A stretch of DNA of 64,000 nt, from the NCBI RefSeq assembly GCF_003946725.1, contig NZ_RHOY01000001.1, forward strand, positions 62,001 through 126,000, read 5' to 3'. Under the pieces are notes generated by a model. It was not told where the DNA came from. It worked only from the letters and a program-made list of their open reading frames with translations, and ran no database searches. Of this stretch, positions 27,381 through 36,726 are shown piece after piece (position 1 is the first letter of the stretch; the number at the start of each line of letters is the position of its first letter). The position numbers were made by a program, and so were the translations under genes. This DNA is from Agrilactobacillus yilanensis (GTDB lineage: Bacteria > Bacillota > Bacilli > Lactobacillales > Lactobacillaceae).

Positions 27381-27849
27381 GATGAAATGCACTTAAGACT
27401 GCGGTGGTTAACTGCTGATAGTGTGTACCTGTAGGCTCAAAAATAATTGTCCGTTGGGCATCATCTGCGGGATCTTTTGTAAGTTTAATTGTCAAAAATT
27501 CAGCGGGCAGTTCACTTTGAATAAACTGACTCCATTCTACAATGACAATCCCCTGGCCATCAAAGTACTCCTCTAGGCCAAGTTCATCACTGCCGCCGTT
27601 TTCCAGTCGATACATATCCATATGATATAAAGGATAGCGGCCTTCTTGATATTCACGAATTAACGTAAATGTTGGTGATTTTACAGGCCGTTTAATGCCT
27701 AAGCCACGGGCAATGCCTTTCGTAAAAGTTGTTTTTCCGGCACCTAAATCCCCATCTAATAACACTACATCGCCAGGTTTTAATTTTGAGCCTAAAATTT
27801 CGCCCAATTGAACGGTTGCCGTTGCATTTTTTGTCTGCAAATCAATCAC
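27373..27849 (-). CDS. tsaE: tRNA threonylcarbamoyladenosine biosynthesis ATPase TsaE
   Basis: 158 residues with Walker A GDLGAGKTT, the SPTFTLIREY switch region and HMDMYRLE. TsaE works with TsaB and TsaD to make t6A37 in tRNAs reading ANN codons. The length is normal. It is followed by an overlapping GNAT gene. Confidence 0.95.
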   Translation of the reverse strand: MIDLQTKNATATVQLGEILGSKLKPGDVVLLDGDLGAGKTTFTKGIARGLGIKRPVKSPTFTLIREYQEGRYPLYHMDMYRLENGGSDELGLEEYFDGQGIVIVEWSQFIQSELPAEFLTIKLTKDPADDAQRTIIFEPTGTHYQQLTTAVLSAFHHD

Positions 27850-27878
27850 TTCACTTTTAAATTTATTTATTTATTGTA

Positions 27879-27930
27879 ACAAAAAATAAGTGGCTAAAAC
27901 AAAAGAATCTCTGTCTTAGCCACTTATTTC
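27879..27930. terminator. Terminator between the immunity-like gene and tsaE
   Basis: A perfect 14-bp stem (AAATAAGTGGCTAA and its complement) with an 18-base loop, followed on the minus strand by a T run. It ends the 27943-28251 gene. Confidence 0.88.
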
Positions 27931-27942
27931 TATCATTTTTAG

Positions 27943-28251
27943 TTAAAACCACACTGGTAACATTGCAGCTGATAGCATCACACCATCATATTTAACCGCA
28001 TCCGATTTAATTTGGCTATGCAGTGTTATCAATGCCTTAGGAAAGTTCTCTTTTTTAGCAAACCAACTTAGACAAATTTCTTTAGTAAGTTGCGTTGCCA
28101 CTAACTTGCAATCTTCAGTTTTTTCCAATTCTTTAGCATAGGTTAATAGCATCTCTTGTAGATCCGGCCGTGCTTTAATCTCTGGATCGCTGTAAGCCTT
28201 GCTTAATTCATCCATCATTATTTTGACATTAGCTTCATTTTTCGCACCCAT
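27943..28251 (-). CDS. Small helical protein, possible EntA-type bacteriocin immunity protein
   Basis: 102 residues, predicted mostly alpha-helical, with no signal or membrane helix apart from a hydrophobic C-terminal end (VMLSAAMLPVWF). Its length and the block ELSKAYSDPEIKARPDLQEMLLTYAKELEK resemble the cytosolic four-helix immunity proteins of pediocin-like bacteriocins (enterocin A immunity family). No bacteriocin, ABC exporter or sensor kinase gene is nearby, so it would be an orphan. It is a single-gene unit between two terminators, with a GGAGGGG ribosome binding site. The similarity is from memory of the family, not from a search. Confidence 0.5.
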   Translation of the reverse strand: MGAKNEANVKIMMDELSKAYSDPEIKARPDLQEMLLTYAKELEKTEDCKLVATQLTKEICLSWFAKKENFPKALITLHSQIKSDAVKYDGVMLSAAMLPVWF

Positions 28252-28310
28252 ATTAACCCCTCCTAAATTTATTTACACACAGATGTTACCACTTTTTAAA
28301 AAAATAACAA

Positions 28311-28348
28311 CAAAAAAACTGAACCAAGATTAAGCGCTTGATTCAGTT
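28311..28348 (-). terminator. Terminator of pta
   Basis: On the minus strand an 11-bp stem (ACTGAATCAAG with CTTGGTTCAGT) is followed by seven T. Confidence 0.9.
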
Positions 28349-28385
28349 TCATTATAAAAATAATTAGTTTCAGCCTACACCAAAA

Positions 28386-29354
28386 TTAAAGGGCTTGAGC
28401 TGCTGTGATAATTGATAATTTATAAACGTCTTCTTCGTTAGAACCACGAGATAAATCAGAAATTGGTTTGTTTAAACCTTGCAAAATTGGGCCAATGGCT
28501 TCAAAACCACCGAAACGTTGGGCAATTTTGTAACCAATATTCCCAGCTTCTAGTTCAGGGAAAACAAAGACTTTAGCTTTACCAGCGACTTTAGAATCTG
28601 GTGCTTTTTGAGCGCCAACGCTAGGTACAAAAGCAGCATCAAATTGTAATTCCCCATCAATTTCTAATTCTGGTGCTAATTCATGGGCAATTTTAGTTGC
28701 TTCAGCAACTTTAGTAACTTGATCTGCCTTTGCAGAACCTTTTGTTGAGAAGCTTAATAAAGCGACTTTAGGATCAATGTCGAATAATTCAGCTGTCTTA
28801 GCAGAATCAACAGCGATTTCAGCCAATTCTTGGGCGTTAGGGTCAATATTAATCGCACAATCAGAGAACAAGTAACGTTCGTCTCCACGTTGCATAATAA
28901 AGGCACCACTAGTCCGACTGACACCTGGTTTTGTTTTAACAATTTGTAAAGCTGGACGAACAGTATCCCCAGTTGAATGAACCGCACCAGAAACCATGCC
29001 ATTAGCTTTATCCATGTAAACTAACATTGTGCCAAAATAGTTGGCATCTCTTAACATTTCAACGGCTTGTTCTTTTGTATTTTTGCCTTTACGACGTTCT
29101 ACAAAAGCATCTACCATAGCGTCATATTCAGCATAATCTGCTGGATTTAAAATTTCAACGCCTTCTAAATGGAAACCTTTTTCTTGCGCAATTTGTTTAA
29201 TTTTAGCAGCATCACCTAACAAAATAGGTTTTAAAACTTTATCTGCATTCAAACGCGCAGCAGCGCCAATAATTCTTGGTTCATAACCTTCAGGAAATAC
29301 GATGGTTAAATCTTTACCTTCAATTTTTTGTTTTAAGCTATCAAATAAGTCCAC
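28386..29354 (-). CDS. pta: Phosphate acetyltransferase
   Basis: 322 residues. It interconverts acetyl-CoA and acetyl phosphate and feeds AckA (first gene of the window). Family features are IVFPEGYEPRI at the start, the SGAVHSTGDTVRPALQI block, SRTSGAFIM and the C-terminal GPILQGLNKPISDLSRG. It has its own promoter with a candidate cre site over the start of transcription, and its own terminator. Confidence 0.96.
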   Translation of the reverse strand: MDLFDSLKQKIEGKDLTIVFPEGYEPRIIGAAARLNADKVLKPILLGDAAKIKQIAQEKGFHLEGVEILNPADYAEYDAMVDAFVERRKGKNTKEQAVEMLRDANYFGTMLVYMDKANGMVSGAVHSTGDTVRPALQIVKTKPGVSRTSGAFIMQRGDERYLFSDCAINIDPNAQELAEIAVDSAKTAELFDIDPKVALLSFSTKGSAKADQVTKVAEATKIAHELAPELEIDGELQFDAAFVPSVGAQKAPDSKVAGKAKVFVFPELEAGNIGYKIAQRFGGFEAIGPILQGLNKPISDLSRGSNEEDVYKLSIITAAQAL

Positions 29355-29377
29355 GTTTCAGTCCTCCAATAATAGTA

Positions 29378-29391
29378 TGTAAACGTTATCG
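29378..29391 (-). promoter_or_regulatory. Candidate cre (CcpA) site at pta
   Basis: TGTAAACGTTATCG matches the cre consensus TGWAANCGNTNWCA at 13 of 14 positions. It lies just downstream of the -10 box, over the expected start site, a position that usually means repression. Confidence 0.65.
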
Positions 29392-29396
29392 CTACT

Positions 29397-29425
29397 ATCT
29401 TACACTTTTTTGTGAAATTTGTGAA
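29397..29425 (-). promoter_or_regulatory. Promoter of pta
   Basis: TTCACA (29425-29420), a 17-bp spacer and TAAGAT (29402-29397) on the minus strand. Confidence 0.65.
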
Positions 29426-29432
29426 GTCTGAT

Positions 29433-30122
29433 TTACACTTCTCCTGGATTTTCGGGTAACTGCCAATCAATTGGTGATTCCCCAAACTGGATAAGTGCCT
29501 GATTTACTTTTGAAAATGGTTTGGAGCCAAAAAAGCCATGATAAGCCGCTAATGGACTAGGGTGTGGTGCGCTAATAATTGTATTCTTGGTTGTGTCAAT
29601 CATCGCTCCTTTAGCTTTGGCCGCATTACCCCATAAAACAAAAACAACGCCACCTTTTTCAGATAATTTTTCAATCGCCTTATCAGTCAACTGTTCCCAA
29701 CCTTTACCGCGATGTGAAAAAGCATGTCCATCTTCCACGGTCAAAACAGAGTTCAATAATAAAACACCTTGTTCAGCCCAATGTTTCAAATAGCCATGGT
29801 TGACCGGTTTAATCCCCAAATCACTTTCTAGTTCTTTATAAATATTTACCAAAGATGGCGGTATTTTCGTACCGGGCATCACTGAGAAGCTGCATCCATG
29901 GGCTTGATTAGGGCCATGATAAGGATCTTGACCTAAGATAACCACTTTCACTTTTGCAAAAGGCGTCCACTCAAAAGCTTGAAAGATATGGTACATATCT
30001 GGATAAATGGTTTTTGTTTGATACTCTGATTTTAAAAATTGATGCAGTGTCTTATAGTAAGTCTTATCAAATTCTGTACTTAAGACTGCTTGCCAATCAT
30101 CATGAATTAATATTTTTGTCAT
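29433..30122 (-). CDS. ung: Uracil-DNA glycosylase (family 1)
   Basis: 229 residues with the catalytic water-activating motif GQDPYHG, the [13 protein letters not shown] segment, and the DNA-intercalating loop [17 protein letters not shown]. It removes uracil from DNA. It lies upstream of pta on the same strand, but pta has its own promoter. Confidence 0.97.
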   Translation of the reverse strand: MTKILIHDDWQAVLSTEFDKTYYKTLHQFLKSEYQTKTIYPDMYHIFQAFEWTPFAKVKVVILGQDPYHGPNQAHGCSFSVMPGTKIPPSLVNIYKELESDLGIKPVNHGYLKHWAEQGVLLLNSVLTVEDGHAFSHRGKGWEQLTDKAIEKLSEKGGVVFVLWGNAAKAKGAMIDTTKNTIISAPHPSPLAAYHGFFGSKPFSKVNQALIQFGESPIDWQLPENPGEV

Positions 30123-30243
30123 TGGATATCCCCCTGCTCATAGCGCATTATAGCACATAATTTGGCTCAGCTTCGGCTGTACGTTTGTCTCTTAGACTTT
30201 ATATGCTAAAATTAAGATAACATAGAAACTGGAGGCGTTTTAC

Positions 30244-31113
30244 TTGATTAAACTTATCGCTTCAGACATGGACGGTACTTTACTAAATAATAAAATGGAA
30301 ATTTCAGATAATAATGCAGCCGCAATTCGAGCTGCACAAGCTGCTGGCATTGATTTTATCATTGCCACTGGCCGTGGTATCTCCAAAGCCAAACCTTTAG
30401 TGACCAGTCATGGCCTGGAAACTGAATTCATCACCATCAATGGCGCTTTAGTGATTGATCGCCATGACCAGCCAGTTGTAAAAGTACCAATTCCTAACAC
30501 CCGGGCTAAGGCAATTATCGACTTATTAAATGCCGAAGATTTTTATTTTGAGCTCGTCACTGATCAAGGCCCTTATTCAGAAAGCCGTGTCCGCCGAATT
30601 CAAAATGTGGCCGATCTGCTTGTTGTCTTAAATCCGGATCAGCCTTACAAAATCGCAGTTGCACTAGCTGCAGCCCGGTTAGAGTTAATGAATATCAACT
30701 ATATTGATAATTTTTATGATTTATTAACTGACGAAGACATTAATATTTATAAGATCATTGCTTTTGATAAACGTGGCCAACAGGCGTTTGCCAATACTAA
30801 AGCCAAATTAGCCGAATTAGGACAGTTGGCTGTAACTTCTTCTTCAGATAATAATATAGAAATTAATGACGTTCGGGCCCAAAAAGGCATTGCTCTAGCA
30901 CAATACGCCAAAATCAGGAACATCCCCATGTCTCAAGTTATGGCGATTGGTGATAACTTAAATGATGCGTCGATGATCAAAGCAGCCGGTGTTGGGGTGG
31001 CTATGGCAAACGCTGTCCCTGAGATCACAGAATTGGCTGATCGCACAACAGATTTCAACACTAAAGATGGTGTCGCCAAAGCTATTCAGTGGGCTCTGGA
31101 TCAGAAAAATTAA
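30244..31113 (+). CDS. Cof-type HAD-IIB sugar-phosphatase-like hydrolase
   Basis: 289 residues: motif I DMDGTLLN, motif II IATGRG, the inserted C2b cap domain and motif III/IV GDNLNDASMIKAAG. The family dephosphorylates small phosphates such as sugar phosphates, FMN or pyridoxal phosphate; the substrate is not predictable. The start codon is TTG at 30244, 8 bp after GGAGG. The LURP-one gene follows after 18 bp. Confidence 0.92.
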   Translation: MIKLIASDMDGTLLNNKMEISDNNAAAIRAAQAAGIDFIIATGRGISKAKPLVTSHGLETEFITINGALVIDRHDQPVVKVPIPNTRAKAIIDLLNAEDFYFELVTDQGPYSESRVRRIQNVADLLVVLNPDQPYKIAVALAAARLELMNINYIDNFYDLLTDEDINIYKIIAFDKRGQQAFANTKAKLAELGQLAVTSSSDNNIEINDVRAQKGIALAQYAKIRNIPMSQVMAIGDNLNDASMIKAAGVGVAMANAVPEITELADRTTDFNTKDGVAKAIQWALDQKN

Positions 31114-31131
31114 ACTGAATTTGGTGAATTT

Positions 31132-31656
31132 ATGGAACTGTATATCAAAACACAATTTACGGATTTAAATCATGTAGCGCTAGTTTATGATCATAATAAA
31201 AAGCCCCTCTACTACCTCAGTGGTCGACAGGGCTTATTAAACGACAATTTCACGTTATATGAACTATCCGGTGAACCTGTTGGTGAAATCCGCCAGGTGG
31301 GCCGGGGCGTTTTACCTAAATTTGATATTCGGATTGATCGCCAAAAAGTTGGTTCGTTAACGCGGATGATTGGTGTTTGGCATCAATTTATTTTTGTCAG
31401 TGACCTAAAGTGGATTTTAATGGGTGATCTGCTGGATAATCACTATCAAGCTTTTCAACATGGCCAAATTATTTTTCAAGTGGACAATGTCATGCTGTCC
31501 GACGGTGCCTTAGCTCGAGAATTAAAAATCACTAATGCGGCTGATGCCCCAATTTGTATTTTAATCGCCATGGTTTTGGATCTGTGGTCTCGAAGCACTA
31601 AAAAACACCATGCCAATTCACCGATTGTTCATGGTCAGCTCATCTGGGATGATTAA
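31132..31656 (+). CDS. LURP-one-related (YxjI-like) protein
   Basis: 174 residues of the beta-barrel LURP-one/tubby-like fold, seen in the alternating strand pattern (YYLSGRQGLLNDNFTLYELSGEPVGEI...) and the late segment ELKITNAADAPICILIAMVLD, where the family has its buried helix. In bacteria the function is unknown; it may bind lipids or act as a scaffold. It lies 18 bp after a HAD hydrolase gene, likely in the same operon, and directly abuts the convergent GNAT gene. Confidence 0.8.
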   Translation: MELYIKTQFTDLNHVALVYDHNKKPLYYLSGRQGLLNDNFTLYELSGEPVGEIRQVGRGVLPKFDIRIDRQKVGSLTRMIGVWHQFIFVSDLKWILMGDLLDNHYQAFQHGQIIFQVDNVMLSDGALARELKITNAADAPICILIAMVLDLWSRSTKKHHANSPIVHGQLIWDD

Positions 31657-32226
31657 TTAGGCATTTAGGGCATAACGCATATGTTCATATTGATGACTGC
31701 CAATCATCAAAGTCCCACTGACTTCAAAGCCTGAGCGTTCATATAGCCGTTTTGCGCCAGGATTGGCAAAATCAACATTCAAAGATAAATAATCATAACC
31801 GTTGGGCACTTGGGTTTTCAAAGCGGCTAACAATTGACTGCCAATGCCTTGTCCTTGATACTTTGGCGCAACAGCTAACGCATCTAAATACCACTCTCCA
31901 GGATAACTTTCCTTATCTGGAAAAAGTGCTTGATCTGCCGTTAAACCAAGCTGTGACAAATAAGGGCGCAATGGCGCATCTATCTTAGCTTCGTCTGTTT
32001 CAGGATAACTTACGGCTAATCCTTGAATCACCCCGTTGGTATCGGTCTGGAGTAACGTCCGCCGATAACTGTAACGATAGTCTTCTGTCAAAAAAAGTGT
32101 TTCCAAAGTCTGAAAAAGATCAGCCTGTGGTACATCTTGAAGCTGCTCAATCTCCATCTCTTCAAAAATTTGATTTAAGATTGGCATAACGGCGGAACCA
32201 TCTTCTGGTTTTGCAAAACGAATCAT
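31657..32226 (-). CDS. GNAT family N-acetyltransferase
   Basis: 189 residues. The acetyl-CoA motif is LAVAPKYQGQGIGSQLLAAL, and NPGAKRLYERSGFEV completes the fold. The WYLDALAV strand and a long N-terminal half are typical of lactobacillar YkkB-like acetyltransferases. The substrate is unknown. It stands alone, convergent with the LURP-one gene. Confidence 0.85.
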   Translation of the reverse strand: MIRFAKPEDGSAVMPILNQIFEEMEIEQLQDVPQADLFQTLETLFLTEDYRYSYRRTLLQTDTNGVIQGLAVSYPETDEAKIDAPLRPYLSQLGLTADQALFPDKESYPGEWYLDALAVAPKYQGQGIGSQLLAALKTQVPNGYDYLSLNVDFANPGAKRLYERSGFEVSGTLMIGSHQYEHMRYALNA

Positions 32227-32475
32227 TTATTTTTAATCCCCTTTTTATAATTAAGCTATTTCCAGCTTAACATAAAACACTGATTGGAAAAAAGCATCCA
32301 CTTATAATGGCTCCTTCTTTAGGAATCTTATAAATGAGTGCTTTTTATGTGCTTTGGGCGGTTTATTCCGCAATCTCTTGCGGTAATATAACCTTATCAA
32401 AAAAAGACAGTTGCTGGTGGATCAATTATGACTATAAATTTCAAAACGAAACAAATCCTTATAATTGTTTCATAA

Positions 32476-32976
32476 TTAGGCTTTTAGTAAATAAAAAGTA
32501 TCCAATTTCTGCCGAATTTGCCGTTCATCTTCCACCATGCCGGACAAAAACCAATTCAAAAGTTGGCTGCATAGCGCCTCTGAAAAAAAAGTAAGATGGG
32601 CTGGAGCAATTTTATTAAAATATTGCCGTCCAAAGTAATGCCTTACAAATTGATCGGCTTTTTTCTCAAAAAAGTGATAACGCTCAGTATCCGGTGCAGT
32701 ATTAAATAAATTCAAAAATAACAATCGCTGCTCCGAAAGCGTGGTCACTAAGTAATCTAGTGCTGCCGACCAACTGTCACAAAGGCGAATATCCTCTAAT
32801 CTGAGGTCAATAATATCTAAATATAGACTTTGTAACCCATTAGGAAAATTACGATAAAAAGTCGTACGGCTTACTGTCGTTAGCGCAATAACATCATTAA
32901 CCGTCAACTTTTGAATTAAATTTTGACTTAAGTGCGTTGCTACAATTTGTGTGACATATTTTTTAGTAACTACCAT
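32476..32976 (-). CDS. TetR family transcriptional regulator
   Basis: About 166 residues. The N-terminal helix-turn-helix is LTVNDVIALTTVSRTTFYRNFPNGLQSLY, and the C-terminal part (residues 75-160) resembles the TetR_C_7 type found in DhaS-like regulators. The start is the ATG at 32976 (MVVTKKYV), 7 bp after GGAAGGAAG; the longer reading begins before this ribosome binding site. No target gene is adjacent: the 250 bp between it and the GNAT gene hold only a small hairpin (CCGCAA with TTGCGG near 32373) and no gene that I can support. Confidence 0.87.
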   Translation of the reverse strand: MVVTKKYVTQIVATHLSQNLIQKLTVNDVIALTTVSRTTFYRNFPNGLQSLYLDIIDLRLEDIRLCDSWSAALDYLVTTLSEQRLLFLNLFNTAPDTERYHFFEKKADQFVRHYFGRQYFNKIAPAHLTFFSEALCSQLLNWFLSGMVEDERQIRQKLDTFYLLKA

Positions 32977-33041
32977 CTGCGGACTTCCTTCCAAAGAAAC
33001 AATACCTAATCCGTAATATATCAATTTTAAATTATAAACAC

Positions 33042-33083
33042 AAAAAAAATGACAAAATCATGAAAAAAGCTTAATTTTGTCAT
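33042..33083 (-). terminator. Terminator after smpB
   Basis: On the minus strand a perfect 10-bp stem (ATGACAAAAT with ATTTTGTCAT) is followed by eight T. It ends the est-rnr-smpB transcript. Confidence 0.9.
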
Positions 33084-33113
33084 CTCATATAATCATAAAT
33101 TAATTTGTCTAGT

Positions 33114-33590
33114 TTAATATCTATTTTTCATAGCCCGAGCAATTTCGCGGTCTTGATCTTTACGTTTTAAGGTTTCCCGTTTATCGTAAAGCTTCTTACC
33201 TTGCCCAACACCAATCAATACTTTTGCAAAACCATGTTTTAAATAAACTTTTAAAGGCACAATCGTAATCCCTTTATCTTGGGCAATACCGGCTAACTTA
33301 TTGATTTCTTTTTTATGCAGCAGTAACTTACGATTTCGCAAAGGGTCATGATTAAACTGATTGCCTTGCTCATAAGGACTGATGTGCACATTTTCCAGCC
33401 AAACTTCCCCGTTACGCACCCGGGCAAAGCCGTCCTTTAAGTTAATCTTCCCTGCCCGAACAGATTTTATTTCTGTCCCGGTTAATTCAATCCCCGCCTC
33501 ATACGTATCTGAAATATTGTAATCATGACGTGCTTTAGGATTATTGGCCAATTGGTTCGGAGATTTAGGCTTATTTTTACGTTTTGCCAT
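33114..33590 (-). CDS. smpB: SsrA-binding protein SmpB
   Basis: 158 residues: the N-terminal [23 protein letters not shown]-type block is here in the form [14 protein letters not shown], then [12 protein letters not shown], and a basic C-terminal tail. It binds tmRNA and helps rescue stalled ribosomes. It is 16 bp after rnr, the RNase that degrades the faulty mRNA in the same pathway. No tmRNA gene was seen in the window. Confidence 0.97.
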   Translation of the reverse strand: MAKRKNKPKSPNQLANNPKARHDYNISDTYEAGIELTGTEIKSVRAGKINLKDGFARVRNGEVWLENVHISPYEQGNQFNHDPLRNRKLLLHKKEINKLAGIAQDKGITIVPLKVYLKHGFAKVLIGVGQGKKLYDKRETLKRKDQDREIARAMKNRY

Positions 33591-33606
33591 GAAGCATCAC
33601 CTCACT

Positions 33607-35853
33607 TTATTTGCGACGTGTATTTTTACGTGGACCCCGTTTTTGATTTTGTTTGCGTTCAGCGACTTGTCGTTTTTCATCTTCAGTTAACACAATTTCA
33701 AAATCTAATTGCCGTTGTTTAGCATCAGCTCGGACAAGTTTCACCCGAATTGGCTGTCCGATCTTATACATCTTATGGGTATGTTCCCCAATTAATGTCA
33801 TGCTACGTTCATTATAAGTGTAATAATCGTCTTGAATGGTTGAAATATGGACTAAGCCTTCAACGGTATTGTCTAAAGCGACAAACATCCCGAAGCTCGT
33901 TACAGAACTAACAACAGCATCAAATTCTTCATCCACACGGCCTTCCATATATTGGGCCTTGAGTAAGTCCACAACATCACGTTCTGTGTCAACTGCTTTT
34001 CGTTCTTGAATTGAAGTTTGTTCTGCAATTTCTGGCAGTCTTTCATGCCAGTATTCTTGTTGTTTTTCACCAGTACCTTGCATCAAATAACTATGAATTA
34101 AGCGATGCACGATCAAGTCCGGATAACGCCGAATTGGCGAAGTGAAATGGGTGTAATAAGCCGCACCAATCCCGAAATGGCCTAATAATTCATCAGAATA
34201 ATGGGCTTGTTTCATACTCCGTAATAACATGATATTCACAACAGATTCTTCAGGTGTGCCCTTAACTTGGCTTAAAACATCTTGCAACATTTTAGGTTTG
34301 ACATCTTTAGAAGAACCCACACCTTTAATACCAAAGGCTGAAACAAATTCAAAGAAGTTTTTAACTTTTTCTTCATCTGGTGTTTCGTGCACCCGATATA
34401 AGAATGGCACGTCTTTTTTGTACCAACTTTCAGCAACTGTTTCATTGGCTGCCAGCATAAAGGATTCAATCATCCGTTCAGAGGTGCCTCTTTCTCTGAG
34501 TACAATGTCAATTGGCTGAGAGTTCTCATCCACAATAATTTGTGCTTCTGGGTCTTCAAAATCAATGGCCCCGCGACGATGACGCATATCAAATAAAATC
34601 TCATGTAATTCTGCCATTAAAGTCAGCATTGGCTTTAAATCATGATATTTATCTTCTAAATCAGCATCTTCATTGTTTAAGACTTTGTTGACGTTGTTAT
34701 AAGTCATCCGTGCATGGGATTTAATAATACTTGGGTAAATGTCAGAATTGATAATTTGCCCGTTTTCATCAATTTCCATGTCACAAGTCATTGCCAATCG
34801 TTCTTCATCCGGATTCAAAGAACAAATCCCGTTTGATAATCTGAAAGGAATCATTGGGACTACACGATCAGCTAAGTACACACTCGTTCCGCGATCAAAG
34901 GCTTCATGGTCCAACGCAGAATTTTCAGTCACATAGTAACTGACATCTGCAATATGCACCCCTAAATGATAATGGCCATTATCCATTTTCCAAACAACAA
35001 CCGCATCATCAAAGTCTTTAGAGTCATCTCCGTCAATAGTAATAACTTCTTGATCGGTAATATCCCGGCGACCTTTACGATCTTCAGCTACCACGTGATC
35101 TGGAATATGATTGGCTTGATCCAAGGCCTCTTGTGGGAAATCTACATGTAAGCCGTGGGCGTAAACTTGACTTTCAATATCCACGCCAGGATCATTTTTA
35201 TTCCCAATAATTTTGACCGCAATGCCTCGCATTTGGCCAGGACGTTCTTCGGAAGGATAGTCCGTAATATCTGCCAAAACAATATCGCCCATTTGGGGAT
35301 GTAAGCCTTGATCAGACAAGAATACTGGAATGGCACTAAGTTTTTTCTCACGGCTTTGAATATAGCCTACAAAACCTGTTTTCTTTACTTCATTATCTGA
35401 ATATTGCTTAAAATCACCCACTAAAGAAGTGATTTTACGCGTTAAAATTTGAATGACTTCACCAACAGGGCCTCTATTACGCCATGGATCCCCATCACGC
35501 ACAATTTGGACCTCTACTTCATCCCCGTCAATAGCGGTATGCTTTGATTCTTTAGGGACAAATACATCTGGATCATCAGAATCCGCAATGGACACAAACC
35601 CAAAGCCTTTTTCATTGGCTCTAAAAGTTCCTGTCACAATTTGTTTTTGATCGGATAATTTGAATTTCCCTTTATTGCTGATTTGAATGCGGCCTTCGCC
35701 TTCCAATTGCGCAATACTTTTAACAACTTTTTTAAAGGCATTCGCACCTTTTAAGCCGATTTGATCATTCACTTCTTGTACCGTAAATTTTTGATCGGGA
35801 TGATTTTGAAAAACTTCTAAAACTTCTGATTGTAATCGTTCTGATTGAGTCAA
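33607..35853 (-). CDS. rnr: Ribonuclease R
   Basis: 748 residues: an N-terminal winged-helix-like segment, two cold-shock domains, the RNB catalytic domain with DGDDSKDFDDAV (metal-binding Asp cluster), an S1 domain near residues 640-715 and a basic tail (KRGPRKNTRRK). It is a processive 3'-5' exonuclease acting on structured RNA and in trans-translation. It overlaps est by 4 bp and is followed by smpB, the usual Firmicute order. Confidence 0.97.
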   Translation of the reverse strand: MTQSERLQSEVLEVFQNHPDQKFTVQEVNDQIGLKGANAFKKVVKSIAQLEGEGRIQISNKGKFKLSDQKQIVTGTFRANEKGFGFVSIADSDDPDVFVPKESKHTAIDGDEVEVQIVRDGDPWRNRGPVGEVIQILTRKITSLVGDFKQYSDNEVKKTGFVGYIQSREKKLSAIPVFLSDQGLHPQMGDIVLADITDYPSEERPGQMRGIAVKIIGNKNDPGVDIESQVYAHGLHVDFPQEALDQANHIPDHVVAEDRKGRRDITDQEVITIDGDDSKDFDDAVVVWKMDNGHYHLGVHIADVSYYVTENSALDHEAFDRGTSVYLADRVVPMIPFRLSNGICSLNPDEERLAMTCDMEIDENGQIINSDIYPSIIKSHARMTYNNVNKVLNNEDADLEDKYHDLKPMLTLMAELHEILFDMRHRRGAIDFEDPEAQIIVDENSQPIDIVLRERGTSERMIESFMLAANETVAESWYKKDVPFLYRVHETPDEEKVKNFFEFVSAFGIKGVGSSKDVKPKMLQDVLSQVKGTPEESVVNIMLLRSMKQAHYSDELLGHFGIGAAYYTHFTSPIRRYPDLIVHRLIHSYLMQGTGEKQQEYWHERLPEIAEQTSIQERKAVDTERDVVDLLKAQYMEGRVDEEFDAVVSSVTSFGMFVALDNTVEGLVHISTIQDDYYTYNERSMTLIGEHTHKMYKIGQPIRVKLVRADAKQRQLDFEIVLTEDEKRQVAERKQNQKRGPRKNTRRK

Positions 35854-36611
35854 ATTGACACCTCTTTACTTGTATTTTCAATAAATTTTAAAACGTCTGC
35901 TTGTAGTTGTTTATGGGCTGGCCCCACTGTCAAAACATGACTGGCCTGAGGATACCAATGAAAGTCTACTTTAGCTGATTTGAGCGCTGCTTTTAAAGCA
36001 TAAGCGCCATTAGCATCGATCATTTCATCTTGTCCACTTTGCCCAATAAAAAATGGTTTTTTTATTTTATCTAAATCTTCGGTCATGGCTTCGGAAAATT
36101 GTGCTATATCCGCCAGTTGTTTTGGTAAAAGTTCTTGAATTAATTCAAGTTTAGCTTGTATTTCTGCAGCTGGCAATTGCCGATATTGGTAAATCTTTTC
36201 AGCGTATTTTAAGAAATTAGGATAGATGTTCGTCTGCCTATCCGGAATCACCGGTGAACTAAACACACCACCAGCGACGACAGAATCTAAGGTCATCAAG
36301 GCTTTAGTAGCAAAAACGCCGCCCATTGATAAGCCAAAAATATAAAGTGGCTGTTTGTGTTTGTAAGCAATATAGCGTACCGCAGCCTTAGTATCCGTCC
36401 ACCACTGTTCCGCGTTGCCTTGCTGTAAAATATCTAAAGGCTCAAAGGTCGCATGTCCCATAAAATGCGGTAAATAAACACTATACCCTGACCGTTCTAA
36501 AAAACGCCCCATCAAACGTTGGTCGCTTGAAGTACCCGTATAGGCATGTAACAAAACGACACCAACTTCACCAGCATCAAAATATAAGGGCTCTGGCATT
36601 TTATACTTCAA
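35850..36611 (-). CDS. est: Carboxylesterase (Est30-like alpha/beta hydrolase)
   Basis: About 253 residues. The nucleophile elbow is GLSMGG. The catalytic Asp is in GQSGQDEMID and the His in PQASHVLTVG; HAYTGTSSD forms the oxyanion side. I prefer the TTG at 36611 (LKYKMPEPLYFDAG) over the ATG at 36629, because it lies at normal distance from AAAGGA and aligns with the N-terminus of Est30-type enzymes. It hydrolyses short acyl esters; the in-cell substrate is unknown. It is conserved between secG and rnr. Confidence 0.92.
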   Translation of the reverse strand: MKYKMPEPLYFDAGEVGVVLLHAYTGTSSDQRLMGRFLERSGYSVYLPHFMGHATFEPLDILQQGNAEQWWTDTKAAVRYIAYKHKQPLYIFGLSMGGVFATKALMTLDSVVAGGVFSSPVIPDRQTNIYPNFLKYAEKIYQYRQLPAAEIQAKLELIQELLPKQLADIAQFSEAMTEDLDKIKKPFFIGQSGQDEMIDANGAYALKAALKSAKVDFHWYPQASHVLTVGPAHKQLQADVLKFIENTSKEVSI

Positions 36612-36644
36612 AGCAAAATTCCTTTCCATAACCTGACTGTTTCA

Positions 36645-36690
36645 TTAAAAGAGGCTGAGACAAAACATGGTTTTGCCGCCAGCCTCTTTG
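36645..36690 (-). terminator. Terminator between secG and est
   Basis: A 10-bp outer stem (AAAGAGGCTG with CAGCCTCTTT) and an inner GCAAAAC/GTTTTGT stem lie just after the secG stop, followed by TT. The downstream T run is short, so some read-through into est is likely. Confidence 0.75.
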
Positions 36691-36726
36691 TTTTACCGAA
36701 TAAATGTATCCGTAGACACAACGCCT

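Noticed and set aside
32334-32594. An 86-codon plus-strand ORF between the GNAT and TetR genes
   Set aside because: Half of it is antisense to the TetR gene, there is no good ribosome binding site, and the composition looks non-coding.
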